Shown piece by piece: positions 6,610 to 14,145 of a DNA stretch of 30,210 nt. This DNA is from CAZMHL01 sp045605445 (GTDB taxonomy: Bacteria > Bacillota > Clostridia > RGIG6154). The DNA is taken from NCBI GenBank assembly GCA_045605445.1, contig JAZUPZ010000048.1:1-30210 (forward strand). Reading direction: 5' to 3'. How positions within the stretch are numbered: position 1 is the stretch's first letter; each line of letters opens with the position of its first letter. The notes below the pieces were generated by a model, which was not told where the DNA came from, did not search any database, and saw nothing but the letters and a program-made list of their open reading frames with translations. Made by a program: the position numbers and the translations under genes.

Positions 6610-9600
6610 ATGAAAAAGATTGTTGCAATGTGCATAGTGTTATCCTTGCTTTTGTCACTGTCAACAGGTGCTTTGGCGGCACGCTTTGGTACTGTTGAAA
6701 AAAACGAAGCAGAAACACTTAAAGTTCTTTCTTCAAAAGGAGAGTATTCAACAATTTCCGCAGGCGGATTTTCGGGCGGAAGTGCAGTTGAACTTAATGT
6801 AACAAAATATGATGACTGGCTGAATAATGATTACATCAGATTTGCAGTACCTGTTAATCAGAGAGCAATATTTAACATTAAAGTAGGTGTTAAAAAAGGT
6901 CCTGATCAGGGTATTATGCAGCTTTGGTTCTCTGATGTTAATGAAAGAATCGGTGAAAAGATTGACCTTTATTCGCCGAGCGAAGAATATACAGAGATAA
7001 ATCTTGGCGATTTTCCCTGTAATATTCAGTACTCAGGAAGATGGTTTGAATTCAGAGTTGATGGCAAAAATCCTGCATCATCCGGTGCAAAAATAAATAT
7101 TGACTATGTAACTCTTTCTTATGCAAGAGCATACGAGGCTATAGCCGCTGAAATTCCATACCTTGATGGCAGCGCTCCCGTTGCTTATGGTGATGAGCCT
7201 TATGCGTGGCAGCAGGTAATGGAAGGCGGAACGGGAGCTTCAACTCACGTTATGTTCCACCCTACAGAAAAAGGTCTTGTTTACCTTGGAACAGATATGG
7301 GCGGTATGTACAGATGGAATGATGATACATATACCTGGACACCGCTTATTGATACAATTGCAGATGAAAAACACGGTCACTGGCTTGGGGTTGACAGTAT
7401 AGCACCCGACCCGAATAACCCTGATATTGTATATGCTGCGGTGGGAACCAACCCAAATAAAGGCGTAGCTCATCTTGGTGCAGTTATTAAATCCTATGAC
7501 CGGGGGGATACCTGGGTTGAAACAGGTTTTACAGGTTATTTTGGTGCCAACTTTAATCAAAGAAGTGTTGGTGAATGCGTAGGTGTTGACCCGGGAAATT
7601 CAAATAATGTATGGGTAGCATCATATAACGGTGGCGGTCTTGTAAGAAGTTATGACGGACTTAAAACATGGGAAAATGTAGAACTTCCCGTTGAACTCAG
7701 CGGCTATACGATAATTCCAAGAGTAATTGCCTTTGACCCTACAACCAAAACACCAAACGGATGTACAAGAATATATGTTTCAGTTTATGGCATCGGACTT
7801 CTTGTTTCAGAAGATGGTGGAGAAACCTTCTCTGTTATTGAAAATTGTCCTGCAAAGAATGTTTATCACGTGAGGTTTTCAAACGACGGAACAACAGCGG
7901 TTTCTACTTCAATAGGCTTGTTTATATACAACAGAAAAGACGGAAGCTGGAAAGAAATTTCTCCCGTTCACGGTAAAAAATTCACTGAAGTTGCAATTTC
8001 ACCAACCGATCCTAATTATATGATTACATCATGGAACTACGGACCGGTAGGTTCTTACGGACAGTATTTTTACTACACAAGAGACGGTGGTAAAAACTGG
8101 ACTCTTATAAATGATAACGCAATTAAAGCTCACTATGTTCCCCGTGTTGAATACGGTGGATTCTGGGCTAATGTTAACGATATTGCAATTGATCCCTTTA
8201 ACGAATCAAGAGTTTTCGTTGCAGGCTGGCAGAACTTCTATATGACAGAAGATATCTTTGCTGAAAAAACTGTGTGGACAAACTACACAAGAGGAATTGA
8301 ACACGGTTGTATAACCAATATGATTTCTCTTCCTGTTGGTGCAAGACTTATAGTTTCTTCTTATGACTACAGTGCAGGCAGATTTACAGATGTAACACAG
8401 TACTGTGATGAAATGCTTCCGCCAAAAGAAACAAACCCTGCCAGAATGTCTTTCAGCGAAAACAACCCGAATTTCATTGTAAGAGCAGGTAAGGGTTACG
8501 GTGCATACTCAACAGATAACGGAATTAACTGGAGATCTCTGGGAACATTTCCTGAAGATTTAGATGGTAAGGATATAACTGATGTTGTTGTTTCATCAGA
8601 TGTTCACCCTGAAACAGGAAATCCTGCAATTTTAATCGTATCACCGAGCCGTGTTCCATACGTAACCTTTGACCTTGGTGAAACCTGGATTAAGTCAAAC
8701 GGTCCTAAAATGTCAGGAGATAAATGGTCAAGAAATAAATATAGTGCGGCAGATCCTAAATCTCCCGAAACCCTATATGTTCTGGCATCAAACGGTTCTC
8801 TTTACAGAAGTGATGACTTTGGTCTTAACTTCAGCGAAATCACAAGCTTTGGTGATAAATTAATATTAAATTCAGATAATATAAGAGCATCTTTTGGTAA
8901 GGGCGCAGGCATATTCTTTTCCGGTTCAGGAAAGCTTTACCGTTCAACAACCAAAGGGGAACTCTGCAAAGAAATCGGCGACTTTACATCAATAAAAGAT
9001 TTTGCTCTTGGCAAAGAAAAAGACGAAAATTCTCCCGCAACTATTTATGTTTTCGGCACAAGAGAAAACGTAACAGGTATTCACAGAAGCACAGATAACG
9101 GTGTAACCTGGGATGTGATTTATAACGATGCAACTGCAAAATACAAGCTTACAACCACAATGGTAATGTGCGCAGACAGACAGACTTTCGGTGTTGTTTA
9201 TGTAGGTTCATCAGGACGTGGAATAAAATACGGCGTTCCGAGAGATGCAGAAAACATTTTCTATACAAATAAAGACGATGCTGTAAAGGTTATGATTAAC
9301 AATCAGCTTGAAATCTTTGACGTTGAACCGCAGCTTATAAATGACAGAACAATGGTTCCAATGAGAAAAATCTTTGAAGACGTCGGCGCAGTTGTTGAAT
9401 GGGACGATGCAACTCAAACAGTTACGGCAACAAGAAAGGTTTCCGATAATTACGGTATTGATACTACAACAGTTAAGCTTACAATCGGAAGCAATAAAAT
9501 TACAATCAACGGAGTTGAACAGGAAATGGATATTGCTCCTGTAGTTATAAACGGAAGAACTCTTGTTCCTGTAAGATTTATTTCCGAAGCTCTTGGCGCT

Positions 9601-9648
9601 AAAGTTGACTGGATTGACGAAAAACAGCTTGTTAAAATTACAATTTAA
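6610..9648 (+). CDS. Secreted GH74-like beta-propeller protein with N-terminal CBM-like and C-terminal stalk domains
   Basis: 1012 residues. Signal peptide 1-24 (ending ALAA); a jelly-roll, CBM6/35-like region (about 26-172); then a double-propeller region (about 195-890) resembling GH74 xyloglucanases, with YAWQQVMEGG, TDMGGMYRW (D229 at the position I take as the first catalytic Asp) and VNDIAIDPFN (about 522-531, near the second). Six Asp-box motifs (S-x-D-x-G-x-T-W type) include 295-302, 400-407 and 490-497. Two copper-amine-oxidase-like stalk half repeats close the protein (about 895-1012; NDRTMVPMRKIFE, NGRTLVPVRFISE), giving wall attachment. It probably binds or cuts a beta-glucan such as xyloglucan. 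No dockerin or S-layer domain is seen. AAGGGAGG at 6595-6602 supports the start. Confidence 0.8.
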   Translation: MKKIVAMCIVLSLLLSLSTGALAARFGTVEKNEAETLKVLSSKGEYSTISAGGFSGGSAVELNVTKYDDWLNNDYIRFAVPVNQRAIFNIKVGVKKGPDQGIMQLWFSDVNERIGEKIDLYSPSEEYTEINLGDFPCNIQYSGRWFEFRVDGKNPASSGAKINIDYVTLSYARAYEAIAAEIPYLDGSAPVAYGDEPYAWQQVMEGGTGASTHVMFHPTEKGLVYLGTDMGGMYRWNDDTYTWTPLIDTIADEKHGHWLGVDSIAPDPNNPDIVYAAVGTNPNKGVAHLGAVIKSYDRGDTWVETGFTGYFGANFNQRSVGECVGVDPGNSNNVWVASYNGGGLVRSYDGLKTWENVELPVELSGYTIIPRVIAFDPTTKTPNGCTRIYVSVYGIGLLVSEDGGETFSVIENCPAKNVYHVRFSNDGTTAVSTSIGLFIYNRKDGSWKEISPVHGKKFTEVAISPTDPNYMITSWNYGPVGSYGQYFYYTRDGGKNWTLINDNAIKAHYVPRVEYGGFWANVNDIAIDPFNESRVFVAGWQNFYMTEDIFAEKTVWTNYTRGIEHGCITNMISLPVGARLIVSSYDYSAGRFTDVTQYCDEMLPPKETNPARMSFSENNPNFIVRAGKGYGAYSTDNGINWRSLGTFPEDLDGKDITDVVVSSDVHPETGNPAILIVSPSRVPYVTFDLGETWIKSNGPKMSGDKWSRNKYSAADPKSPETLYVLASNGSLYRSDDFGLNFSEITSFGDKLILNSDNIRASFGKGAGIFFSGSGKLYRSTTKGELCKEIGDFTSIKDFALGKEKDENSPATIYVFGTRENVTGIHRSTDNGVTWDVIYNDATAKYKLTTTMVMCADRQTFGVVYVGSSGRGIKYGVPRDAENIFYTNKDDAVKVMINNQLEIFDVEPQLINDRTMVPMRKIFEDVGAVVEWDDATQTVTATRKVSDNYGIDTTTVKLTIGSNKITINGVEQEMDIAPVVINGRTLVPVRFISEALGAKVDWIDEKQLVKITI

Positions 9649-9662
9649 TTAAACTATAACCT

Positions 9663-9701
9663 AAAAACCTTCCTTTCATAAAATGAAAAGGGAGGTTTTT
9701 T
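9663..9701 (+). terminator. Terminator hairpin whose 3' arm contains the next gene's RBS
   Basis: The left arm 9663-9679 (ending CCTTCCTTTCAT) pairs with 9683-9700 (ATGAAAAGGGAGG plus T tract); there is one bulged A and one G-U pair, and the loop is AAA. Six T residues end at 9701. The start codon of the subtilisin gene is the next base, and its AGGGAGG lies at 9689-9695 inside the 3' arm. Confidence 0.82.
9689..9695 (+). promoter_or_regulatory. Sequestered ribosome binding site of the subtilisin gene
   Basis: AGGGAGG is six bases before the ATG at 9702 and is the only RBS for that gene. It is paired with CCTTCC in the terminator stem, so any transcript arriving from upstream folds it away. 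I see no convincing promoter between the GH74-like stop codon and this ATG. Confidence 0.7.
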
Positions 9702-10589
9702 ATGATTAAAATTGCTGATTACAGTATTTTAGATACAACAACTTCAACTCCTGCAAGGGAAGTTATAAGCTATGGCGTTAAAATGCTTGATGCTCCGTCA
9801 GAATGGCGGGAAACAATGGGAGAGGGTATTAAAGTCGGTGTTATTGATACAGGAGTAGATTATAATCACGAGGACTTAAAAGGAAGAATAAAAAAAGCTG
9901 CCAATTTTACAAAAGAGGCAGATTATGATACAAACGGTCACGGAACTCACGTTTGCGGAATAATTGCGGCAAACAAAAACAATATCGGGGTTGTAGGTGT
10001 AGCTCCTCTTTGCGAGCTTTATGTTGCAAAAGCTTTCGGAGAAAATGGAAATGCAGATACAACCGGTATTTATCAGAGCATAATGTGGCTGATAAGCGAG
10101 GGCGTTGATGTTATAAATATGTCCTATTCTTCGCCATCTCCCGGGGAAATGGAAAAATATGCCGTTAACGAATGTGTTAAAAGAGGAATAATAACTGTTG
10201 CCGCGGCAGGAAACAACGGAGGTAAAAACAGTATAATGTATCCGGCAAAATATGAGGGAGTTATTGCGGTTACTGCGGTTGATATAAATAAAAAACACGC
10301 AGAGTTCAGCTCTGCAGGAAAAGAGGCATATATTGCTGCTGCAGGTACAAAAATAATTTCAACCTATAAGAATAATTCTTATGCAGTTTTAAGCGGAACA
10401 TCTATGGCAACCCCGCTTATAACAGGCGCAGTTGCTCTTCTCCATAGCAAAGCTTTAAAAAGATTTGGTAGGAAATTAACAATTCCCGAAACGAACACAG
10501 TTCTCGGTATTTATGCCGATGATATCAATAATAACGGCAAAGATAACGAATACGGTTACGGAATATTTTCCTTCGGCAGACTGTATTGA
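9702..10589 (+). CDS. Subtilisin-family serine protease (S8), probably intracellular
   Basis: 295 residues with the subtilase triad D49 (GVIDTGVDYNHED), H80 (NGHGTHVCG) and S234 (SGTSMATP), and the oxyanion Asn N171 (AAAGNNG). There is no signal peptide and no full-length propeptide: only about 38 residues precede the catalytic domain. This is the layout of intracellular subtilisins, which are held inactive by a short N-terminal extension. It may process or degrade cytoplasmic proteins late in growth or in sporulation. The GH74-like gene lies 53 bp upstream, with the RBS buried in its terminator, so expression is expected to be low or conditional. The gene converges on nth across a repeat element. 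Confidence 0.93.
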   Translation: MIKIADYSILDTTTSTPAREVISYGVKMLDAPSEWRETMGEGIKVGVIDTGVDYNHEDLKGRIKKAANFTKEADYDTNGHGTHVCGIIAANKNNIGVVGVAPLCELYVAKAFGENGNADTTGIYQSIMWLISEGVDVINMSYSSPSPGEMEKYAVNECVKRGIITVAAAGNNGGKNSIMYPAKYEGVIAVTAVDINKKHAEFSSAGKEAYIAAAGTKIISTYKNNSYAVLSGTSMATPLITGAVALLHSKALKRFGRKLTIPETNTVLGIYADDINNNGKDNEYGYGIFSFGRLY

Positions 10590-10591
10590 AA

Positions 10592-10612
10592 AAGAGGTGC
10601 GAATGCACCTCT
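10592..10612. terminator. Left palindromic copy, minus-strand terminator candidate
   Basis: An 8-bp GC-rich stem around GAAT. Read on the minus strand it is followed by TTTTTC, the form expected for a terminator of the nth transcript. It starts three bases after the subtilisin stop codon. Confidence 0.55.
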
Positions 10613-10855
10613 CAGACTGTCGAAAAAGTCGGGTTACCGCAAAAAAAAATTAAAAGTGTAGGGTTTGGCGATTTTCAACAAACCGCAATCGAATATTAAA
10701 AACAGAGCTGTTTCTTCCTGAAAAGAGGCTCTGTTGCTTGCTTTTCACCGAAATGAGCCTTGCCGTACCAGAAGTACTGCCTGCGTCCATTTCGGCGAAA
10801 TACACCTTCCTTTTTCATTGTCTGCCAGCGTGTCGATAAACTTATCGATACGCTT

Positions 10856-10876
10856 AAGAGGTGCGAATGCACCTCT
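10856..10876. terminator. Right palindromic copy, plus-strand terminator candidate
   Basis: This 21-bp block is identical to the left copy. Read on the plus strand it is followed by TTAAATG and then TTTTTT, a looser terminator for the subtilisin transcript. Its last base overlaps the nth stop codon (10876-10878). Confidence 0.45.
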
Positions 10877-11502
10877 TAAATGTTTTTTGGACAAATTTCA
10901 TTTACGGGACAGTTTTCACAGTCGGGTTTTCTTGCGTCACAGTATTTTCTGCCGTGAAGAACAAATTGATGGCAAAGTCTTGACTGCTTTTCGTCCGGAA
11001 CAATTTTTTTAAGCTCAAGCTCAATTTTGTAAGGGTCTTTTGTTTTAACCAGCTTCATTCTGTTGGTTAATCTTATTGCATGCGTGTCAACTACAACCGC
11101 AGGCTTGTTAAAGGCATCACCAAGCACAAGGTTTGCGGTTTTTCTTCCTACGCCGTCAAGAGTTAAAAGCTCTTCCATAGTGTCGGGAACTTCGCCTCCG
11201 AAATTTTCGGAAATTTTTTTACAGCAGGCAATAAGGTTTTTGGATTTGTTTTTGTATAACCCAAGAGATTTTATGATTTCTTCAACATCTTTTAATTCTG
11301 CATTTGCATAGTCGTCACAGGTTTTATATTTATTAAATAAATCTTTTGTAACAATGTTAACTCTTTCATCCTTGCACTGTGCTGAAAGCTGAGTCGCAAT
11401 AAGAAGCTCAAGGGGGTTACTGTATGTTAATGAACATTCTGCATCGGGATATTCTTTGTCAAATATTTCAATAAGCTTTGATATAAAATCCTTTTTTATC
11501 AT
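10876..11502 (-). CDS. nth: Endonuclease III (DNA glycosylase/AP lyase)
   Basis: 208 residues. The helix-hairpin-helix LDGVGRKTANLV carries the catalytic Lys K121, and D139 follows in VVVDTH. The C terminus has the [4Fe-4S] pattern C188-x6-C195-x2-C198-x5-C204. The enzyme removes oxidised pyrimidines and nicks the abasic site in base-excision repair. The start is placed at the ATG at 11502 because GGAGG lies eight bases upstream; the TTG fifteen bases earlier would overlap that RBS. It is transcribed divergently from rarA, and its last codon touches the repeat element. Confidence 0.96.
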   Translation of the reverse strand: MIKKDFISKLIEIFDKEYPDAECSLTYSNPLELLIATQLSAQCKDERVNIVTKDLFNKYKTCDDYANAELKDVEEIIKSLGLYKNKSKNLIACCKKISENFGGEVPDTMEELLTLDGVGRKTANLVLGDAFNKPAVVVDTHAIRLTNRMKLVKTKDPYKIELELKKIVPDEKQSRLCHQFVLHGRKYCDARKPDCENCPVNEICPKNI

Positions 11503-11523
11503 ACTTTTCGCCTCCAAAGGGTT

Positions 11524-11552
11524 ATTTTATCATACGGAACACTTAATTTCAA
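11524..11552 (-). promoter_or_regulatory. Promoter of nth
   Basis: On the minus strand, TTGAAA (11552-11547), a 17-bp spacer and TAAAAT (11529-11524). It is back to back with the rarA promoter. Confidence 0.65.
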
Positions 11553-11560
11553 TAACAGAC

Positions 11561-11589
11561 TTTACTTTTTTGTGCAAAAATAGTATAAT
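11561..11589 (+). promoter_or_regulatory. Promoter of rarA
   Basis: TTTACT at 11561-11566, 17 bp, TATAAT at 11584-11589. An inverted repeat AAATAGTA (11578-11585) / TACTATTT (11595-11602) covers the -10 and the expected start of transcription and could be an operator. Confidence 0.68.
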
Positions 11590-11616
11590 ATTTGTACTAT
11601 TTGAAAGGAGATGCCT

Positions 11617-12882
11617 ATGAATACTCCACTTGCAGACAGAATAAGGCCCGGAAGAATTGAAGATGTAGTCGGCCAGTCCCACTTGATAGGTGAGGGCAAG
11701 GTTTTGTCTGCTCTTATAAAAAAAGGCGATGTACCAAACCTTATTTTTTACGGACCTTCAGGAATAGGAAAAACAACAGTTGCAAATATAATTGCCGCAA
11801 ATTCCAATAAAAAAATGTATAAGCTTAATGCAACAACCTGTTCTGTTTCCGATGTAAAGAGCATAATAAATGAGGTTGACAGTATGATTGCATACGATGG
11901 GGCGCTTCTTTATTTAGATGAAATTCAGAATTTCAATAAAAAGCAGCAACAGTCTCTTCTTGATGTTATTGAAAAGGGAAAAATAACCTTAATTGCAAGC
12001 ACAACTGAAAATCCTTATTTTTATATTTATAACGCACTTCTTTCAAGATGCAGCGTTTTCGAGTTCAGACCTATAATGCCCGATGAAATTGTAAAGGCTT
12101 TAAAACGTGCCTGCAAAATTCTTGAAGAGGAAAATAACGTAAAAATAGAAATCTCCGAAGATGCCCTTCTTCATATTGCTAATGTTTCAAACGGAGATAT
12201 AAGAAAGGCAATGAACAGTCTGGAACTGGCTTTTTCTCTAAATGCTTATTCAACAGAGGATAAAATTGAAATAACTCTTGAAAATGCAGTTGAGGTTACC
12301 CAGAGGTCGGCGTTTAAATACGACAAGGATGGGGATAACCACTACGATGTTTTGTCGGCATTTCAGAAATCCATAAGGGGAAGCGATCCTGATGCGGCAG
12401 TTCATTATCTTGCCCGTCTTGTGGTTTCTCAGGATTTGCAGTCAATAGTAAGACGTCTTATGGTTATAGCCTCCGAGGATATCGGACTTGCATATCCGAT
12501 GGCGGCAACAATAGTAAAATCCTGTTGCGACAGCGCACTTCAGCTGGGATTTCCGGAAGCAAGAATTCCTCTTGCTCAGGCGGTACTTCTCCTTGCCAAT
12601 GCGCCTAAGTCGAATTCAGCGGTTTGCGCTATCGACGATGCCATTGCTGATATAAACAGCGGAAATGTAGGGGAAATACCACTTCATCTTAAGGATGCAC
12701 ATTACGGCGGAGCTTCAAAGCTTGGCAGGGGTATTGAATATAAATATCCTCATGCCTTTGAAAACAACTATGTAAAACAGCAGTATCTTCCGGATAAATT
12801 AAAATCCCGGACGTATTATCACCCGGGAAATAATAAAAACGAACAGCTCACAAAAGAGTACTGGAAAAATATTAAAGAATAA
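11617..12882 (+). CDS. rarA: Replication-associated recombination ATPase RarA (MgsA)
   Basis: 421 residues, the usual length. The N terminus has PLADRIRPGRIEDVVGQSHL, typical of RarA and clamp-loader ATPases. Walker A is GPSGIGKT (46-53), Walker B is LLYLDEIQ (97-104), and a sensor-type segment lies around LLSRCSVFEF. The C-terminal tetramerisation region includes SEDIGLAYPMA and LKDAHYGGASKLGRG. It acts at stalled replication forks. AAAGGAG directly abuts the ATG at 11611, so the second ATG at 11617 is chosen. The 3' end overlaps the convergent tmcAL gene by 11 bp. Confidence 0.95.
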   Translation: MNTPLADRIRPGRIEDVVGQSHLIGEGKVLSALIKKGDVPNLIFYGPSGIGKTTVANIIAANSNKKMYKLNATTCSVSDVKSIINEVDSMIAYDGALLYLDEIQNFNKKQQQSLLDVIEKGKITLIASTTENPYFYIYNALLSRCSVFEFRPIMPDEIVKALKRACKILEEENNVKIEISEDALLHIANVSNGDIRKAMNSLELAFSLNAYSTEDKIEITLENAVEVTQRSAFKYDKDGDNHYDVLSAFQKSIRGSDPDAAVHYLARLVVSQDLQSIVRRLMVIASEDIGLAYPMAATIVKSCCDSALQLGFPEARIPLAQAVLLLANAPKSNSAVCAIDDAIADINSGNVGEIPLHLKDAHYGGASKLGRGIEYKYPHAFENNYVKQQYLPDKLKSRTYYHPGNNKNEQLTKEYWKNIKE

Positions 12883-14008
12883 TGGGAGAGGTTGTTAAAT
12901 CAACCCTTCCTTTTTTGTTGCCTAAAACAGAAAAATAAATGTCGGAGGCAAGAAAATCCTTTTCTATTTGAGGAACAATTTCCTTGAATTCATAGGCGGA
13001 GGAAGCCTTTGTAATAATGGGGAGAGGCGAGGTTTCTTTTATTTCCTTAAGAATTGAAAACCCCTTTTGGTTTGCTGCAAGCACTCTTATATATAAAGGC
13101 TTTTCGGAAATGTTATCTTTTTTGACTCCAAGTAAAATGTTGAATAACATTCTTGAAATACTGCTGTAGGTATATCTTTTTGATTTTATGTTTTTTATAA
13201 GAATATCGAGAGTTTCGCTTTCATAAACTGCGTCTTTTATGCGGTGTTCAAGCCCTTCTCTTATTTCGCAGTATTCTGAAAGCTCGGTGGTGCTTTTGCT
13301 CATTATTGCATATTTTATAAGGCTGAAGAATTTTTCTCCCTCCGTAAAGCTGATGAAATCATTAAGAATATTTTCGGGAACAAGCCCGGAAATATCTCTG
13401 TTTTCCTGAAGGGCAAATCTTATTGCTTTTGCCGATGCTGAATTTTCGTTTATTTCCCGGCTGTTGTATTTAGAGGACTCTCTTCTGATAAACAGGGGAG
13501 TTATGCGGGAGTTGGTTTTTTCAATTGCTTTTATATATTCAAGGGCAAGGATGTTGTTCGGTTTGTCAAGAACATCGCTTTTTAAAAGTGACTGTCTTGC
13601 AACGGCAAAGTTAACTCCCGATTTTAAGGTGCTTTGAAGCTTTTGTCTGTCAAGCTCCTTTAGTTGGCTGTATGTGTTATAAATTTCCTCTTCACTGTTT
13701 TCTGCTCCGAAGGAAATAAAATCGGCATTAACGGCGTTAAGAAGGCTTATGCCACCCAGGGCAAATCTTTCGGCAGATGCCATAGAAAATTCCAGAGGGA
13801 GCTCTATAGCAAGGTCAACTCCGTTTTTAACGGCGTGTGCCGCTCTTGTCCATTTGTCAAAAATGGCAGGAGCACCTCTTTGAACGAAGTTTCCGCTCAT
13901 AATGCAAATAACTCCGTCGGGGTTCAATTTTTCTACAGAACTTTTAATATGATGAATATGTCCGTTGTGCAACGGATTGTATTCTGCAATTATGCCGAGG
14001 GTATTCAA
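12872..14008 (-). CDS. tmcAL: tRNA(Met) cytidine acetate ligase (TmcAL, YlbM family)
   Basis: 378 residues. The nucleotidyltransferase-like N terminus reads GIIAEYNPLHNGHIHHI with the H14-x-G-H17 signature, then SGNFVQRGAPA and KNGVDLAIELP, all characteristic of TmcAL (formerly DUF795). Family members activate acetate with ATP and form N4-acetylcytidine at the wobble base of elongator tRNA-Met. The start is a TTG at 14008: GGAGG lies seven bases before it and the first in-frame residues then match the family. The longer frame to 14083 lacks an RBS. The acetate it would need may come from metabolism tied to the adjacent pta-ackA pair, though it is transcribed away from them. Confidence 0.92.
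   Translation of the reverse strand: MNTLGIIAEYNPLHNGHIHHIKSSVEKLNPDGVICIMSGNFVQRGAPAIFDKWTRAAHAVKNGVDLAIELPLEFSMASAERFALGGISLLNAVNADFISFGAENSEEEIYNTYSQLKELDRQKLQSTLKSGVNFAVARQSLLKSDVLDKPNNILALEYIKAIEKTNSRITPLFIRRESSKYNSREINENSASAKAIRFALQENRDISGLVPENILNDFISFTEGEKFFSLIKYAIMSKSTTELSEYCEIREGLEHRIKDAVYESETLDILIKNIKSKRYTYSSISRMLFNILLGVKKDNISEKPLYIRVLAANQKGFSILKEIKETSPLPIITKASSAYEFKEIVPQIEKDFLASDIYFSVLGNKKGRVDLTTSPIIL
12890..12916 (+). terminator. Weak terminator candidate of rarA, inside tmcAL
   Basis: GGTTG (12890-12894) pairs with CAACC (12901-12905); six T residues come after a five-base gap. It lies within the coding 3' end of tmcAL, as expected for overlapping convergent genes. Confidence 0.35.
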
Positions 14009-14031
14009 CAAATCACCTCCAAAAAGTAATT

Positions 14032-14061
14032 TATATAGTAATTGTAGCATAAAATAGTGAA
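14032..14061 (-). promoter_or_regulatory. Possible promoter of tmcAL
   Basis: On the minus strand, TTCACT (14061-14056), an 18-bp spacer and TATATA (14037-14032). It is weaker than the other promoters in the window. Confidence 0.35.
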
Positions 14062-14069
14062 AAATGCTA

Positions 14070-14098
14070 TTGAAAATTTGCAAAAATTGTTATATAAT
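14070..14098 (+). promoter_or_regulatory. Promoter of pta-ackA
   Basis: TTGAAA at 14070-14075, 17 bp, TATAAT at 14093-14098. AGGAGG at 14132-14137 sets the ATG at 14146. I saw no clear cre site. Confidence 0.83.
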
Positions 14099-14145
14099 GT
14101 AAAAGTTAGATGATAATATTATTATTTACATAGGAGGATGTATTT

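Larger units (their letters stand above)
10590..10877. repeat. Array of inverted repeats bounded by two identical palindromes
   Basis: The convergent gap between the subtilisin and nth genes holds five inverted repeats in a row: the terminal palindrome AGAGGTGC-gaat-GCACCTCT (within 10592-10612); AACAGAGC/GCTCTGTT (10701-10708 / 10728-10735); TTTCACCGAAATG/CATTTCGGCGAAA (10743-10755 / 10788-10800, one mismatch); GCGTGTCGATAA/TTATCGATACGC (10828-10839 / 10842-10853, one G-T); and a second identical copy of the terminal palindrome (10856-10876). The arrangement suggests a MITE-like or REP-like intergenic element. No RBS-supported gene lies inside. The open frame crossing it on the plus strand runs into nth antisense and looks spurious. 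Confidence 0.7.

Noticed and set aside
6510..6698. 62-codon open frame in the leader of the GH74-like gene
   Set aside because: No RBS at its ATG, and it overlaps the signal-peptide region of the real gene in another frame. An upstream regulatory peptide cannot be excluded but has no support.
10734..11012. 92-codon open frame on the plus strand crossing the repeat element and the 3' end of nth
   Set aside because: No ribosome binding site, composed of inverted-repeat DNA and antisense nth sequence, and no recognisable protein family.
13664..14029. 121-codon plus-strand frame inside tmcAL
   Set aside because: It is antisense to the conserved N-terminal domain of TmcAL and lacks an RBS.
14046..14070. 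TAGCAT / ATGCTA inverted repeat between tmcAL and pta
   Set aside because: Six-base arms in very AT-rich DNA are expected by chance, and the flanks do not extend the symmetry.
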